A stretch of DNA of 64,000 nucleotides from Ustilaginoidea virens (Eukaryota; Ascomycota; Sordariomycetes; Hypocreales; Clavicipitaceae): the NCBI RefSeq assembly GCF_000687475.1, contig NC_057316.1:4774001-4838000 (forward strand), given 5' to 3'. The stretch's first letter is position 1, and each line of letters begins with the position of its first letter. The notes beneath the pieces are model-generated. The model did not search any database and had not been told where the DNA came from. It was given only the letters and a program-made list of their open reading frames with translations. The translations under genes were made by a program, and so were the position numbers. Of this stretch, positions 46,859-58,888 are shown piece by piece.

Positions 46859-48642
46859 ATGAAGTCGTCGCCGCCTCGGTCAAACGCCATCATGTCGGCG
46901 CCCGGCGCTGCAGCCGTGGACCAGGTCGCGTTGCCGCCCCTTTCGACCTCGGCCTCGGCCTCGGCCTCGGCCGCCTTTGCCCGCCCAGCTCCCGCCTGTC
47001 TGGCCGGCAGCAAGCGCCCTGCGCCTTCGTCGCTGCTGCCTGCCTTTGAGCCCTTTTCGTCGTCGCCCGCCCTGCCTCGTCCCGCCAAGCGCCCCAACAT
47101 CGGCGGCGCCCAGCTCAAGTATCCCACGCCCGTGCCCACCTCCAGCACCGGCATCCTGTCCAGCTCGCCGCCTCCCAGGCCCGCCCTGGCCCGCACCACC
47201 TCGGAGCGCGCGCCCCTCTCCGCCGTGCCCGCCGTCGAGCTCCCCGAGAACGGAGAGTCCCTGTCCCTGGGCCGCTCCTCCAACTCGTCGCACCTGCAGC
47301 TCTCGGCCAACCGCCTGGTGTCGCGTGTCCACGTAACGGCGCGCTACGTCCCCGCCCCGAGCCCCCTGGAGACCAGCAAGATCGAGATTGTCTGCCACGG
47401 CTGGAACGGCCTCAAGCTGCACTGCCAGGGCCGCACCTGGGAGCTCTTCAAGGGCGACAGCTTCACCAGCGAGACCGACGGCACCGATCTCATGGTGGAC
47501 GTCTTGGATGCCCGCGTCATGATCCGCTGGCCCAGGCGCTCCGTGTCCTGCGCCGCCGCCGACCACCCGGCCAGCTTGTCCGACTCGAGCTGGGACGACT
47601 CCCCGCCGCGCCCCCAGCCGAGGGGGCACTCGCGCCTGCCGTCGACGTCGTCCTCTCCCCTGCGGAGAACCGCGCGCATCGCCTCCCCGGAGAGCCCTTC
47701 ACCCATGGGCAGCAGTCTCTCGACCTCGCAGCGGCTGCAGTCCCTGCTTCCTGGCGTTGCTGCCCGGGACGACGGCGGCATCGACATTTACGAGGACGAG
47801 CCGGAGCTGCCGCAACCCAGGGGCCACGCATACCCACGCGGCAAGCATGTTCCTGTCGGCGTCAGCATCAAGACGGACGCGACGGCCAGCTTTTCCAGCG
47901 ACTTGAGCAATGTCGATGACGAGGAGGAGGAGGAGGAGGACGACGACGACGACGGCAACAACCCCGACGAGGAAAACGACCCCATTGTGCATTCCTTTGG
48001 GCCCTTTGGCGCCAACATTGCCGGCAGGCTGGCTTCCATCTCGACCACGTCGCCCAAGCAGCCGCGGCCTCTGTACCGACGTCCCCACAACGCGTCCTCC
48101 AACGAGACCCTCGCGCGGGACGGAGACGGCACCCCGTCCGTCTCCCCGTCGCCCGTCAAGGAGCGAGGGCCGGCCACCAAACTGGGCCCGAAGCCGGGCG
48201 ACCAAGACACGCCCGCCCCGTCCATCGAAGTCGACGCCGCCGTGGCCAACCACGTCGTCAACCAGCTGGCCTTTTCGCGTCTCGCCTCCACGCCCCTGTC
48301 GACCATTATGCAGAACCTGCCCAGCGAGCAAAGGGCAGGGCTGACCAAGGACGTCCTGCGCGCCGCCCTCGAATCCACCCCGTGCATCGGCATCATCCCG
48401 CGCCAGGGCAAAGACGCCGCCGGAAAGGCTCTTGAAAGCGAGTATTATTACCAGCCCGACAAGGACGACGACGAGCAGCGCCGCGCCGTCGTCGACGCCC
48501 TGCGGAAGCCCAGTCTCCGCAACTGCAGGAAGCAGCACAAGGTGAGATTTCCCTCCTCGCGCGCTCCTGCCAACGAGTGCTTTGTGCGCTGACTGTCTTC
48601 GCGCCCCAGCAATACTATTGGAAGCGTCCCAAAACACCGTAA
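46859..48642 (+). CDS. TOS4: FHA-domain transcriptional regulator, Tos4/Plm2-like, 571 aa
   Basis: Exon 1 is 46859-48541. The intron is 48542-48609 (68 bp, GTGAGA...CCCCAG). Exon 2 is 48610-48642 and ends QYYWKRPKTP. The chosen start is the first ATG (ATCATGAAG); the upstream in-frame region begins with a non-ATG codon. Residues about 130-228 form an FHA domain, which binds phosphothreonine, with SLGRS, LSANRLVSRVHV and GWNGL matching its conserved Arg, Ser/His and Asn positions. The flanks are disordered and Ser/Pro-rich, with an acidic run (EEEEEEDDDDD) near 355-368. The last 120 residues (NQLAFSRLASTPLSTIM..., then C-terminal RPKTP) form a second conserved block typical of fungal relatives. 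Yeast Tos4 and Plm2 bind chromatin and act in G1/S and DNA-damage transcription. Confidence 0.8.
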
Positions 48643-49322
48643 TGTCTACGCCGTCCTGCGTGCTGTCGTCGCGAAGCGAGAGCATGGCCGTTTTTTTGTC
48701 TTCTGTTTTTTCGTCTTGTGAATAAAAATCATTGCTTACCGTGGTGTGGGAGCTGTACGGTCTGGTGGTCTATTGGTGTGAACTGGAACTACTGGGCTGT
48801 TTTTTTTTTTTCTTGGTCTGCTTGGTTCGACAGACAGCCGAGCCTCCCATTTGCATAGCCTGGCGTCTTTTGTGTCGTGAGGAGTCTGAAGTCGTGGTAG
48901 ATGTAGAATGTAGTAGAATGTGCTGTGCTGTTGCAGCAGGTAGCTTTCATTAGCTCTGACGTGCTGGTAGAATCTGTTTTTTTTTTCCCCCTTTTTTTTT
49001 CTTTTTTTTTTCTCTTGTTATTTCTTTTTTTCTTTTTCTAACCCGTGCATTTCGTTTTTTTACAACTCGGGAAGGTGCAACCGCAACCACAACCGCCAAC
49101 CGCCCACCTGGTTGACCCCGCGTGGCAAAATCCTGCTCCTCATCATCGCCATCCCCTCCCAGCCCATCCATCCATCCTTGCCTCGCGCCTGCAAACGCAG
49201 TTCACGCATCCGGCATTCTATCGTGACCCTTGTTTTCGAGCAACTCGACCCCAGTCAACGCAGGTGCGCAACCTTCCGGAAATGTCACCCAGCCCGGCAT
49301 CTAACCCCCCCGGCCAGTCATC
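48643..49322. other. Intergenic region
   Basis: Pyrimidine-rich T-runs lie at 48975-49040, and an AATAAA signal for the FHA gene at 48721-48726. The segment before 49323 is C/A-rich, as is common for fungal leaders. No other gene. Confidence 0.55.
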
Positions 49323-49520
49323 ATGCCTGAACAGCCCCCGGCCTCGCAGAGCTCCCAGCGCGAGCGCGGCTTGGCCGCCCCCTCCGCCTGGCAACCGACC
49401 CTTGACCGCCGCCAGTCGTGGAACAAGCAGGACCAGAAGCACGCCCTGCAGATACGCGAGCTGCAGGGCAAGACGGCGCAGGGCTTCACGGAAAAGTCCA
49501 GCTGCCCGCCAGCCGGGTAG
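49323..49520 (+). CDS. Small conserved fungal protein, 65 aa
   Basis: The single short frame starts ATCATGCC. The product has the layout of a small fungal protein type I recognise but cannot name: a polar start, then W.PTLDRRQSWNKQDQKHALQ, then a KTAQGFTEK end. The RRQSW block is followed by a helical, charged stretch. There is no signal peptide or membrane segment. The function is unknown, and the small size means comparison is needed to be sure it is coding. Confidence 0.6.
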   Translation: MPEQPPASQSSQRERGLAAPSAWQPTLDRRQSWNKQDQKHALQIRELQGKTAQGFTEKSSCPPAG

Positions 49521-49858
49521 GGCGGGTAGGGCTGGCGGCAGGCTTAATAGGCTCGTCTACATGACGGGAGCTCTTGATGCCGAAAGAATCCAGGATGCGG
49601 AAGCAATGCGTGTGTTTTGCAGACACGGGGATATCACCGGTTATTGTTGAACTGAAGTATCGAATCATCGAATCGCTTCTTTGGCTGGTGATAGATGCCC
49701 CCTTAATCGATCCTCACAGCGCCTGTGAATACTCAAGGTAGAAATAAAGAAGGAAAGGGAAACAAAAAAAAAAAAAAAGAGCCAAGTTGCACCGCCAGAG
49801 TATACAGACTGATCATCACCCGTTGTACGCGAAACTTCCACCTTTCTTATTCCCTCGG
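49521..49858. other. Intergenic region between convergent genes
   Basis: Contains an A15 run near 49764-49778. No gene. Confidence 0.55.
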
Positions 49859-52795
49859 TCAAAATGACTTGCCGCCAGTCGACAAGTACTCCCCCATCAA
49901 ACTCCCAGCATAGGCGATTCCCGCAACCCATGCCGTGCCAATGACTAATTTGCGGCCGAGCCTCCTCCTTTTCGTCTTCTTGTCCCACGCTTCCCATCCT
50001 GGAGCTAGGTACGGACGCGATTCATCATTGACGAATGAATGTACGGGGCCGGCGACCTTTCTTGCCCCAGACCGGCCCGTCGTGGCAGTCGACTCGACTG
50101 CCGCGCCAGAGTCTTCCTGCAGCACGGATCCGGGCTGCACCTTGCGGAACACCAGCACATGACCACTGCCCGAGACAACTTCGTATCCTTCTGCCTGCAG
50201 GACTCTAAAGTAGGGAAAGAACTTGGATGGATTGGAAATTCGCGGCAGTATCTCTGCAGGTGTCTCCGCCGCCGAGGAGTCGTCAGCCGCAGAGCTGGCC
50301 TCGGCGACGCTGATTGACTGCGTGCTTGGGTCATATGCCAGCATCTTGTACAGAGTGGGCTGCCTCTCAAAGGGTCCTTGTGCCGTCGAATCCGTTCCAG
50401 ACGCATCCTTGTCTCGACTCCTGCCCTTGTCACCTCGGACAAGATTTGGCCGGGTTGCCAAGCCGCCGCGTTCTTTGGCGTAGCTGCCTTCGAGTCTCTG
50501 CAGATTTGACGGGTAAGGATCCTCTTCCACACTTATTCTCTCCGAGCGCGACATGCCGGAGACCGAGGCTCGTCTGCCGGCGTTACGCTCTAGAGCAGGC
50601 TGCAACCTGTCGTCTTCACTGGGAAAACTCTCATCCATAGAAGACAAGTCGAATTCGTCCTTGTCGGATCCCAGAGTGTTGGCAGGCCGGGTGGTATCGT
50701 TATCTGCGAGGTGTTTCGGAAACAGGGTAGATTTTGACCACGAGTTGGCAGTGTTCCAAGACGTTGCAAATTCCTCGGGAAAATCTTTCGCGTAACTACC
50801 GGTCAGCGCCCGGCCGGTGTTGTGTGTCTTGCAGTCGGCGAGATCCTTGGTCTGCCCGGCTGCATCAGCATGCGTGCTGTTGCAACGAGCTCTTCTGAGA
50901 ACAGCGCTCCGGATCTCAGCCGCTGTCCTGGGCTCATTGCCGTCAAGCTGTCGATAATTTTCATAATCTTGGAGGCTGTTTGGGACCGAACCGGACCTCT
51001 CTGCTGGCTCGGCGTCGAGCTTAGTGTGAAAAACTGGCTCATACGAAGCTAAATCCTTGTAGGCTTTGGTAGCCTCTTCGGAATACGCGGGGTGCGAGTT
51101 GTCGGGTTGGTCAAATGATAATGGATCATACTTGTCGAGGTCTTTGTAATTTTTGGAAAGTTCCTCGGGATGAACATGGGTGCTTCTCTTGGGCTCGTCA
51201 AAGCCCCTGGATGGGTATTTCGAGACGTCCTTGTACTGCTTGGACACATCCTCAGGATGGACACGCTCCGTCACTGGTCCCGCGTTTGGGAAGGAGCCGT
51301 ATCTGCGCAAGTCACCATACTGCTTCGACGCTTCTTCAGGGTGCAAACGTGGGGTCGCGGGCCCGTTGTTGGGATACTGGTCATAAGTGGGCAGATCATC
51401 GTAATTTTTGGATAGCTCTTCTGGGGTAGGTTTTGGCAGACCATCCGGCTCGTTCCATGTGACAGGAGTGTACTTGTTCAAATCGTCGTATTCAGTTGCA
51501 GGATTTTCCGCTGGCACTTCCACTTTGGCGGCTACTGGGTCCGCTCTGGCGGTAAAGTCCTGCTGCTTCGCCTCATGAGCCTCGAGGATGGAGTCGGCAG
51601 CTACAAATGGCTTCTTGTACGCGTCCAAGTCATCGTACTGCTTCGACTTTTCTTCAGCCGTAAGCTGTGGAAGCCCGTCAGGCTCATTCCATGCTACAGG
51701 ACCGTACTTGCCGAGATCGCCGTAGTTTTTAGAGCTCTCCTCTGGCGTTTGCTTGGGCATCCCGTCGGGTTCGTTCCAAGTCGCAGGGCCGTACTTGTGC
51801 AAGTCATCATAACTCTTTGACGACTCCTCCGGCGTCTGCTTGCGGAGGCCATCTGGCTCGTTCCATTCTGTAGGCTTGTACTTGTCAAGGTCGTCGTATT
51901 TAGGATTTGTTGATGCTGCAGCATCGGCAGAGATGTTGGAGGCGTCGACGTCCGGGGATGCATACTTGTCAAGATCCTTGTACTGCTTTGACCTTTGCTC
52001 GGGAGTCTGGGTGGGAAGACCATCGGGTTCATTCCACTCCACGGGTTTATACTTGTCCAAGTCGTGGTAATTTTTGGAAGATTCTTCGGAAGTGAGCGGC
52101 CGTGGGGCGATTGGACTGTCGAATTTTTTGGGGTTGTACTTTTGCAAGTCGGATGGTTTCTGCGCACCTTTTTCCTGCGAGTTGAACGACTTGGTGGACT
52201 TTGGCTCTTCAGCTAATGTAGTAGCATTTAGATCGGTCTCTGGCGCGGCACAGTCTGGAGTACGCTTGGCATGTAAATATTTGCGAATATTGTCAAACGG
52301 CGCCCAGTGCTCCGCTTGACGCTTCCGGCCAGATTTATTGGCATCGAGCAAATGATCGACGGCTTCACGTTCCACGTCTTCAATATTTCTGCCGGGCCTT
52401 GCACCAGACAGCTCGTCGGACCAGGAATGGATCTTGCTCATGTTCATGTACTTGAGTGAGGTGCCCCTAGGGCCGTGGGCCACGTGAGCAAAGGCAGTCT
52501 TCAAGGCGGCTTGAACACTGTCGTGCTTCAGTTTGTTCTCCCACGAAAGCCGTCGACTCAAAGATTCCATGTATCGGTAGCGGTAGGCGCGATGGCGGTA
52601 GCGGTTGTTGGGCGAGCCTTGGCCCTCACTACTACTACTACTTAACCAGCCAGCAAACCAGCAAGTCCTGGTTTGCCGATGTCTGGAGCGAATCAATGCT
52701 GCGGTAGAGGGAGATATGAGCCGGCCGCACCGACCTAGGCGGCGCACAGCAAAGGGTAGGCTCGCAGCGCGACAAGGAGCTCCGGCGGCCAACAT
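49859..52795 (-). CDS. Large YxDLxKY-repeat protein, probably mitochondrial membrane, 978 aa
   Basis: I cannot name this protein. The ATG chosen is at 52795 (MLAAGAPCRAASLPFAVRR); the frame extends upstream only through non-ATG codons. The first 50 residues are rich in Arg, Ala and Ser without acids, like a mitochondrial presequence. Residues about 60-150 look ordered (RLSWENKLKHDSVQAALKTAF). Then come about 13 units of 25-40 residues ending Y.DLxKY, five with WNEPDG and most with a P.E..SK stretch. Near the C-terminus is a compact block (FPYFRVLQAEGYEVVSGSGH, then VLVFRKV). A basic RRRLGRK patch is followed by one membrane segment (VIGTAWVAGIAYAGSLMG). This suggests an inner-membrane protein with a long repeat region. 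No intron seen. Confidence 0.75.
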   Translation of the reverse strand: MLAAGAPCRAASLPFAVRRLGRCGRLISPSTAALIRSRHRQTRTCWFAGWLSSSSSEGQGSPNNRYRHRAYRYRYMESLSRRLSWENKLKHDSVQAALKTAFAHVAHGPRGTSLKYMNMSKIHSWSDELSGARPGRNIEDVEREAVDHLLDANKSGRKRQAEHWAPFDNIRKYLHAKRTPDCAAPETDLNATTLAEEPKSTKSFNSQEKGAQKPSDLQKYNPKKFDSPIAPRPLTSEESSKNYHDLDKYKPVEWNEPDGLPTQTPEQRSKQYKDLDKYASPDVDASNISADAAASTNPKYDDLDKYKPTEWNEPDGLRKQTPEESSKSYDDLHKYGPATWNEPDGMPKQTPEESSKNYGDLGKYGPVAWNEPDGLPQLTAEEKSKQYDDLDAYKKPFVAADSILEAHEAKQQDFTARADPVAAKVEVPAENPATEYDDLNKYTPVTWNEPDGLPKPTPEELSKNYDDLPTYDQYPNNGPATPRLHPEEASKQYGDLRRYGSFPNAGPVTERVHPEDVSKQYKDVSKYPSRGFDEPKRSTHVHPEELSKNYKDLDKYDPLSFDQPDNSHPAYSEEATKAYKDLASYEPVFHTKLDAEPAERSGSVPNSLQDYENYRQLDGNEPRTAAEIRSAVLRRARCNSTHADAAGQTKDLADCKTHNTGRALTGSYAKDFPEEFATSWNTANSWSKSTLFPKHLADNDTTRPANTLGSDKDEFDLSSMDESFPSEDDRLQPALERNAGRRASVSGMSRSERISVEEDPYPSNLQRLEGSYAKERGGLATRPNLVRGDKGRSRDKDASGTDSTAQGPFERQPTLYKMLAYDPSTQSISVAEASSAADDSSAAETPAEILPRISNPSKFFPYFRVLQAEGYEVVSGSGHVLVFRKVQPGSVLQEDSGAAVESTATTGRSGARKVAGPVHSFVNDESRPYLAPGWEAWDKKTKRRRLGRKLVIGTAWVAGIAYAGSLMGEYLSTGGKSF

Positions 52796-54289
52796 TGTTG
52801 CTGTTGTCGATGGGCGGAAACAAGAAACCGGTAGCACGCAGCAGAATAGAGAAAGGTCTTGAGCTTCCCGGCAACGAGCTGGTCACGCAATTGTCTGTGA
52901 CGCAGCAGGCGAGGCATTTGCCGCCGGGATGGAGGTGGCGGCAGCTATGATGCAGCTGAAGGGAGGGGTTCGTGGTGGTCAATTGCTGCTGTTTTGAATC
53001 CAACGATAAGTCCTTTTGATGATGAACCAGGCGCATTTGGAGAAAGATGAAGAAAGGAAAACGTATGAAGGCTGCGAGACAATGGGACTTTGAAACCCCA
53101 ATGTGAACCAGCGAGGCAGGACCACATGCGACAAGGGTGGGTCCACACCGCTGGCCCTAGTCGCCAAGCGGTCGAGAAGTGGAACCTGGGATGCGGGGTT
53201 GAGTACTCCGTAGGGGTTGGGGGCTGGGCTTAGGAGACTTACTATGCATGTACTAGGTACTAGCGTACTACTAGGACGAAGGTAGCAATAACGACGTCAG
53301 CGCCGAGGATGCGGCGAACAGGGGTCTGGAGTAGAGACAAAGATGCAGGAATGGCAGGACTCAGGAGTGCGGTTGTTGAGCGTGAGTGAAGCGTCGAGTC
53401 CAAAAGAGAAAGAGATTGGAGGCCGCGATGGAGGTCGAAGTCGAAGGGGCAGAACATTGATAACAGGTACCTAGGTCAATGTACCGGGAGGGAACACGAT
53501 GGGGGAAAGAAGCCGGGTCGACTCGGCTCGATTCGGCTGCGGTCGCGTTGAATATCGGAACGTGGAGTGGGTCGCAAGTGGGGGGCTTGCAGCGGCAACA
53601 GCCAGTAGCATCTTGCATGTGGACTCTGGAAAGCTTAATGCCTGGCGGCGCGTGAATGGGAGTGGGACGAGGCCATGGACACATCGTCATCGCCCGGGCA
53701 GTGCGCAGAATTTGAGGCCCCAGGAGAATGAACACACGATGCTTTACAGTCAGAGTACGTTTTGAGGCCATTTCGGGGGTGGTTTTGTGCCGGATTTATG
53801 GGGGGAGGGGGGGGGGGGTTTGCAGCGACAATGCCCGTCTTCACGCAGGTCCAGGTCCATGTCTCGCGTGGGGCGATGGGACCCTCCCAGTGCGATGCAT
53901 GCATGTGATTGGTCTGTTGGCGGTCACGGCCGTCCGTTCACAGGCAGGCAACACCGACATGCCCAAAGGGGAATTCCGGGCGGACGAATCATAGTCGCCG
54001 CTTTGGGCAGTCGTCATCTCGAATCAAACTTGCAATATTGTGCGGAGTAGGAAACAAACACACATGAACCATCTGTCTGATACATCGTGCCCAAGCAACA
54101 GCAACAAAACCCGTCTGTCTCATTACATCGCGCCGGAGCAATAGTGTCGCGTCGCCACCTCGAATCACTTGCAACAGCAAAACCCATCCGTCTTGATACG
54201 TCCATCTCGAATCACCTCGAATACGTCTGTGCCCGTTGGGCCCGTTGGGCCCGTTTCGCCCGTTTCGCCCGTTTCGCCCCGTCTCTGCC
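52796..54289. other. Intergenic region
   Basis: The promoter of the YxDLxKY gene lies at its left. TACTCCGTA is at 53204-53212, an ACTAGGTACTAG-type motif near 53250-53265, GGTACCTAGGT near 53465 and a G-run at 53800-53818. At the right, the CCCGTTGGG/CCCGTTTCG repeats (54234-54282) lie just beyond the stop of the DUF3659 gene. No gene supported. Confidence 0.5.
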
Positions 54290-57200
54290 TCATTTCTTCT
54301 CCTTCTTTCCAGTCAAGGCACCCGTGATGCTTCCCAGTCCAAGCCCGTCAAGCACCTTGTTCAAGCCAAGTCCGCCGAGCAACCCCTCGACCAGGCCGCC
54401 TAGACCCAAACCTCCCAACTGTTGGTCAAGACGTGTCAGTTATCCGCTACCCACCCGGGCATCAGAGGCAAGCATTCTTCAATACGTACCAGACGGCCCA
54501 CCAGGCCCAGCACCCCGTGCAGCAAGAGGCCGACCGCCGCGATGATCTGGAACAAGGGCTCTGACAGCAGGGCCCAAAGCGGATTCAGCTCCTTCTTGGC
54601 ATGCGGCATTCCTTCAATCTTGCGCTTGGCATTGTCAATCGTCTCGGTGACGGTCCCGGTGAGCTGCAAGCAAGAAAAACAGCCGTCAGTCACTCACTTC
54701 GCCGTCTCACCTTTGCACACAACTGCTGGAAACGTACCTCCTTGATGACCTCTGCGAGATGATGCTCCTCGGGCGTGGCCTCCTTGGTGCCGCTCCGTTG
54801 CTTGGCCTGCCTCTGGATGCGGCCGTCGGGATCCATGCCTCGCACCGCCCCGTTCGTCTCGGTCAGGATCTTGCTGCCGTCTTCGATAAGCGGCTTCACC
54901 TCCCGGACGAGCTGCTTCTCGTCCAGCTCGTCCTTGGGAGTCCTCTCGGCCCGGTCGACCTTGTCGGTGATGAGCTTCAGGATGGGCCGCAGCTTGTCGA
55001 GGGACTGCTCAATCAAGGCGGCCAGCTGGCCGGCGAGCTGCCTGTCCTTTTCCCGCTGCTCGCGCTCCTTCTTCTCCTCTTCTGACTCGGTGGGAATGTC
55101 CTCCAGCAGGCTCACGTGGCCGAGGGTGACGCCTTTGGCGTTGACGACGTCGCCGTCGTCGTCGACCTCCTTGCCGGCGCAGATGTTGACGTCGCCGCTC
55201 GTCAGCTTGCCAATGATGTTGCCCTCTTCGTCCACGACGTTGCCCTCGCGGTTGACCTTGCGGCCGGCGAGCGGGTTCACCTTCTTTTCTACCTCGGGCT
55301 CCTCCCACCGCTCGGCCTTTCCGAGCACGTTGCCGTTCTTGTCGAGCACGTCGCCGTCCTCGTCGACGGGGCGGCCGTAGAGGACCTTGGCGTCGCCGCT
55401 GACCAGCCTGCCAACCACCTCGCCCGAGGGGGTGACGACCGTGCCGTCTTTGGCGACGGTGCAGCCCGCCAGCTCGGCAAAGGGTCCTTCGCGAGAGCCC
55501 TCACGCTCATGCTCCGGCACCAGCTCGGCCCTGCCAATCACCTCGCCCGACTCGCTCATGATGTTGCCCTGCTTGTCGCACATGCGGCCGATGAGGGCCT
55601 TGAGGTCGCCCTCGACCACGCGGCCCCAGATCTGGCCCTGCGAGTCCACCACGTTGCCGGCCTTGTTGACCCGCTTGCCTGCCAGGGCCGACTGATCCAC
55701 CTCGGGCTCGGGTTCCGCCTCAGGCTCGTCCCACGACTCCGCTCTGCCAATCACGTTGCCTCGGCGGTCGAGGATGTCGCCGTCCTCGTCCACGTGGCAG
55801 CCCTTGAGGCGCTTCGGGTCTCCTTCCACCACCTGGCCGACTTGTCTCCCGTCCGAGACGACGCGGCCGTCGGCTTCGACTACCGCGTCGGGGAAGTTCT
55901 CAAAGGGCGCAAAGTCCTTGGCTGTCTCGTCGCGCTCGTCCTCGGGGATGGGCTCTGCTCTCCCGATCACTTGGCCGGAGCTGTTCCAGATTCGGCCTTG
56001 GTCGTCGGCGCTCGTGCCGACGAGCTGCTTGGCGTCGCCTTCAACCAGGCGTCCGATGATGTCGCCTTTCTTGTCGACCAGGTTACCGGCTTTGTTGACC
56101 GTGGTGCCCTTTAGTACGCCAAGGTCCAACGGTTTGCCTGCTTCTGCGGCTTCTTCTGCGGCTCCCTCTGTGTCCTTGAGGATAGGCTCTGCTCTCCCAA
56201 TCACTTGGTCGGAGTCGTCCAAAAATCGGCCTTGGTCGTCGGCGCTCTTGCCTACGAGCTGCTTGGCGTCGCCTTCGACCAGACGCCCAATGATGTCACC
56301 CTTTTCGTCGACGAGGTTACCGGCTTTGTCGGCTGTGGTGCCCTTTAGTATGCTGAGGTCCGACGGGTTGGCGGCTTCTGCGGCTCCCTCTATGGCCTCG
56401 GGGATAGGTTCTGCTCTTCCAATCACTTGGCCGGAGTCGTCCAAGAATCGGCCTTGGTCGTCGGCGCTCTTGCCAACGAGCTGCTTGGCGTCACCTTCAA
56501 CCAGGCGTCCGATGATAGCGCCTTCTTCGTCGACCAGGTTACCGCCTTTGTCGGCCGTGGTGCCCTTTAGTATGCTGATGTCTACCGCTTTGCCAGCTTC
56601 TTCTGCGGCTCCCTCTACAGCTCCCTCTGTGTCCTGGAGCTCATCAGCAACTTCCTCGTGCTCGAGTTCCTCGACAATAGCTTCTTCTTCTTCCACCTCC
56701 AGCCCTGTCTTAGCTCCGCCCTCACTCTCTTCAGAAGCCTCTTCATCGCCTGCCAAGTCTCCTCGAGCCTTGACATCGCCGAGTTTGTCACCGCCAAGCT
56801 GCTTGTCTCCCGCACCTTCATCACCAATCTTGCCGAGCTTGTCAGCCTTATCCTGGGTGCCGACTTGCCCCTCGGCCTGGACTCTTCCCGCAGCCTCTTT
56901 TTCCTTGTCCTCAACCGCAGAAACGTCGTGCTTCTTTTCGGCAGTGTCGCCTGCCGGTGGTTCCGGCACGTGCCGATCCTCGTCGACTGGCCTGGGGCTG
57001 CGCGTAATCATAGGCTCGGCACCGCCCCGTGGCTCTTCCTGGGCAGCGCCCTTACCGGCTTCGGGAGCTTGCTCAGCTGCGCCTGCCACTTCCGCGGCTT
57101 GAGAATCGACGTCGGCTTTCTTTCGAGCTTCGTCTGAAACCCCTTTGAGGTCTTTTTCTCCCTTGTCCGCCGGTGCTTCCACGGGCTCCTTTTGCTGAGC

Positions 57201-57979
57201 ACCAGATGGCTTCTTCAGCTCTTCTGCCCCTTTTGCCGTGTCCGCCGTTTTCTGCTGAGCGTCGCCTGTAGTTTCCTTTGCCTTTGCCGTCTTGCCCCCC
57301 ACATCCGCTTCTTTTTGAGAATCGCCAGAAGCCGTCTTCAGCTCTTGCGCGGGCTTTTCCGCCCGGCCCCCAACATCTGCCTCCTTCTGAGCTTCGCCGG
57401 GAATCTGCTCGGCCTTTTCCGCCCCCTCTCCTTCGTCCGTGGGCTTCCTCAACCCAGCGAGCTTGCCGTAGGTGTTTTGGATGTTCTGCCCGTACTGCAT
57501 GGCCGACTTGGCTTTGCCCAGCACGTTCCAGTCTCTCCCGGCCTTTGCTCCCTCCTTCGGTCCCTCGGGCACGCTGGTGGGGGTGTAGTTGTCGTCAATG
57601 TGGACTTTGGCCAGGTTGTCGCCCGCTTCCGAGACGACGTCGCCCGTCTCCGTGACGACACCGCCGACTAGCTTCTGGGGCTCGTCCACATCCTTGACAT
57701 CCCGGATGCTGCCAATGACTTTGCCGGTCTTGTCGATGATCTCGCCCTTTTCGTTGACCACGCCGGCCACCGTTCGAGGGACTGACTTTTCATCAGCGCC
57801 TACCAAGCCCAAGGCAGTTAGATCCAGCGTCACCAAGACGTGCACTTGTTGTCGAGCGTAAAAAGAGTAGTTTGCATCTGCATCTCATTTGTGTGCGTAG
57901 AAAGGTCTCACTGACCTTGCTGCTGCTGCTCTTTGCCAGCGCCTTGAGTCAGGCCAGCCAGCGGATTAGATAGTGACAT
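54290..57979 (-). CDS. Large LEA-like protein with DUF3659 repeats, 1142 aa, four exons
   Basis: Exons are 57979-57916, 57799-54738, 54663-54490 and 54418-54290; the frames join exactly. Introns are 116, 74 and 71 bp, with CTAAC before the first acceptor. The start reads MSLSNPLAGLTQGAGKEQQQQ. The protein is built of DUF3659 units (short beta-like pairs such as GNVVD..G.IIGR, then VEGD...L.GK..D..G). An early block lies near residues 25-75 and an acidic/Lys-rich linker at about 90-400. Three nearly identical units begin SILKGTT or GVLKGTT at about 420-650, and more diverged units reach about 960. The C-terminus is hydrophobic and GL-rich (FQIIAAVGLLLHGVLGLVG, then GLGLGGL repeats) and ends TGKKEKK. 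DUF3659 proteins are LEA-like and linked with stress tolerance; the function is not established. A smaller DUF3659 gene lies just upstream. Confidence 0.85.
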
Positions 57980-58888
57980 GGTAGCGGGTATTTTTTCGAC
58001 GCAGTTCCAAGTCGTGCTGCTTCTTTCTCTTTTCGACTTTTCTTGGTTGTTTTGCTGCTACTCTGGGTGTACAGACGGCAGGCTTGGTAACAACTAATAC
58101 AAGCAAGACTTTATATCTGTGCCCACGGCCCCATGGAAAACAGGTTTCGCTTTGCTAGAAAACCATCTGCCCTGGCCGAACAAAACGCCGGGGTTTCGAT
58201 GGCCGCGGTTGATCGAGATGGATGCCTTGAATGCCATGGCAAAGCCACACACCTTCTCCTGGCGCCACAGACGCATCACTTACATCGCGCACGAGCACGA
58301 CGCCAAAAGACAGGGTCACCATGACGCAATTTCACACCCCCACGCCGCGGATTGTTCTTCCACGGGCGTCCTTTGGCTGTGGCAACCCCCAGTGTGGCCG
58401 GAATGAACAGAGGGAGCCTCTGCCTTGTTTCTGCTTCGCCTGCCTTGGACATGGGCGTTGCCGTTTGCATTTTCCAGGGCGTCCTGTATGCCCTCGAGAA
58501 TGCAAGCCGGAAAACAGCCAGGCATCCTGCATACCCTCGAGGAATGCAACCCGGGAATATCAGGTTGTCCCCACATGCTGCACGCCAGGGAGATGCTTCG
58601 CTGTGCCATGTTTCCACCCCATACGTGCGTGCATGGTTTAATCGGAATATTCTTGTCGGGTTGTGGGACTTGGCGGACACGGCTCAACCGACAGGACGGG
58701 TGAGTCTTGCCTGTTACGGGGAACAGGAATGGCAAAATCGAGACTACATGGCCTTGCAGTGCAGAGTACGCCTTTCGTTTCATGACAACACACGATTTTT
58801 TTTTTTTTTTTTTTTCAAACGATTATGCATCATGATATTACTGCCTCGCTCTCAAGTCTTGCCGCAGGGACAAAAGTGTCTTTACTTT
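57980..58888. other. Intergenic region between two DUF3659 genes
   Basis: Same-strand gap holding the promoter of the large gene. It contains a T-run near 58797-58815. Short frames here lack support. Confidence 0.5.

Noticed and set aside
55116..57102. Plus frames of 332 and 448 codons opposite the large DUF3659 gene
   Set aside because: They mirror the repeat periodicity of the minus-strand gene and have no independent domain.
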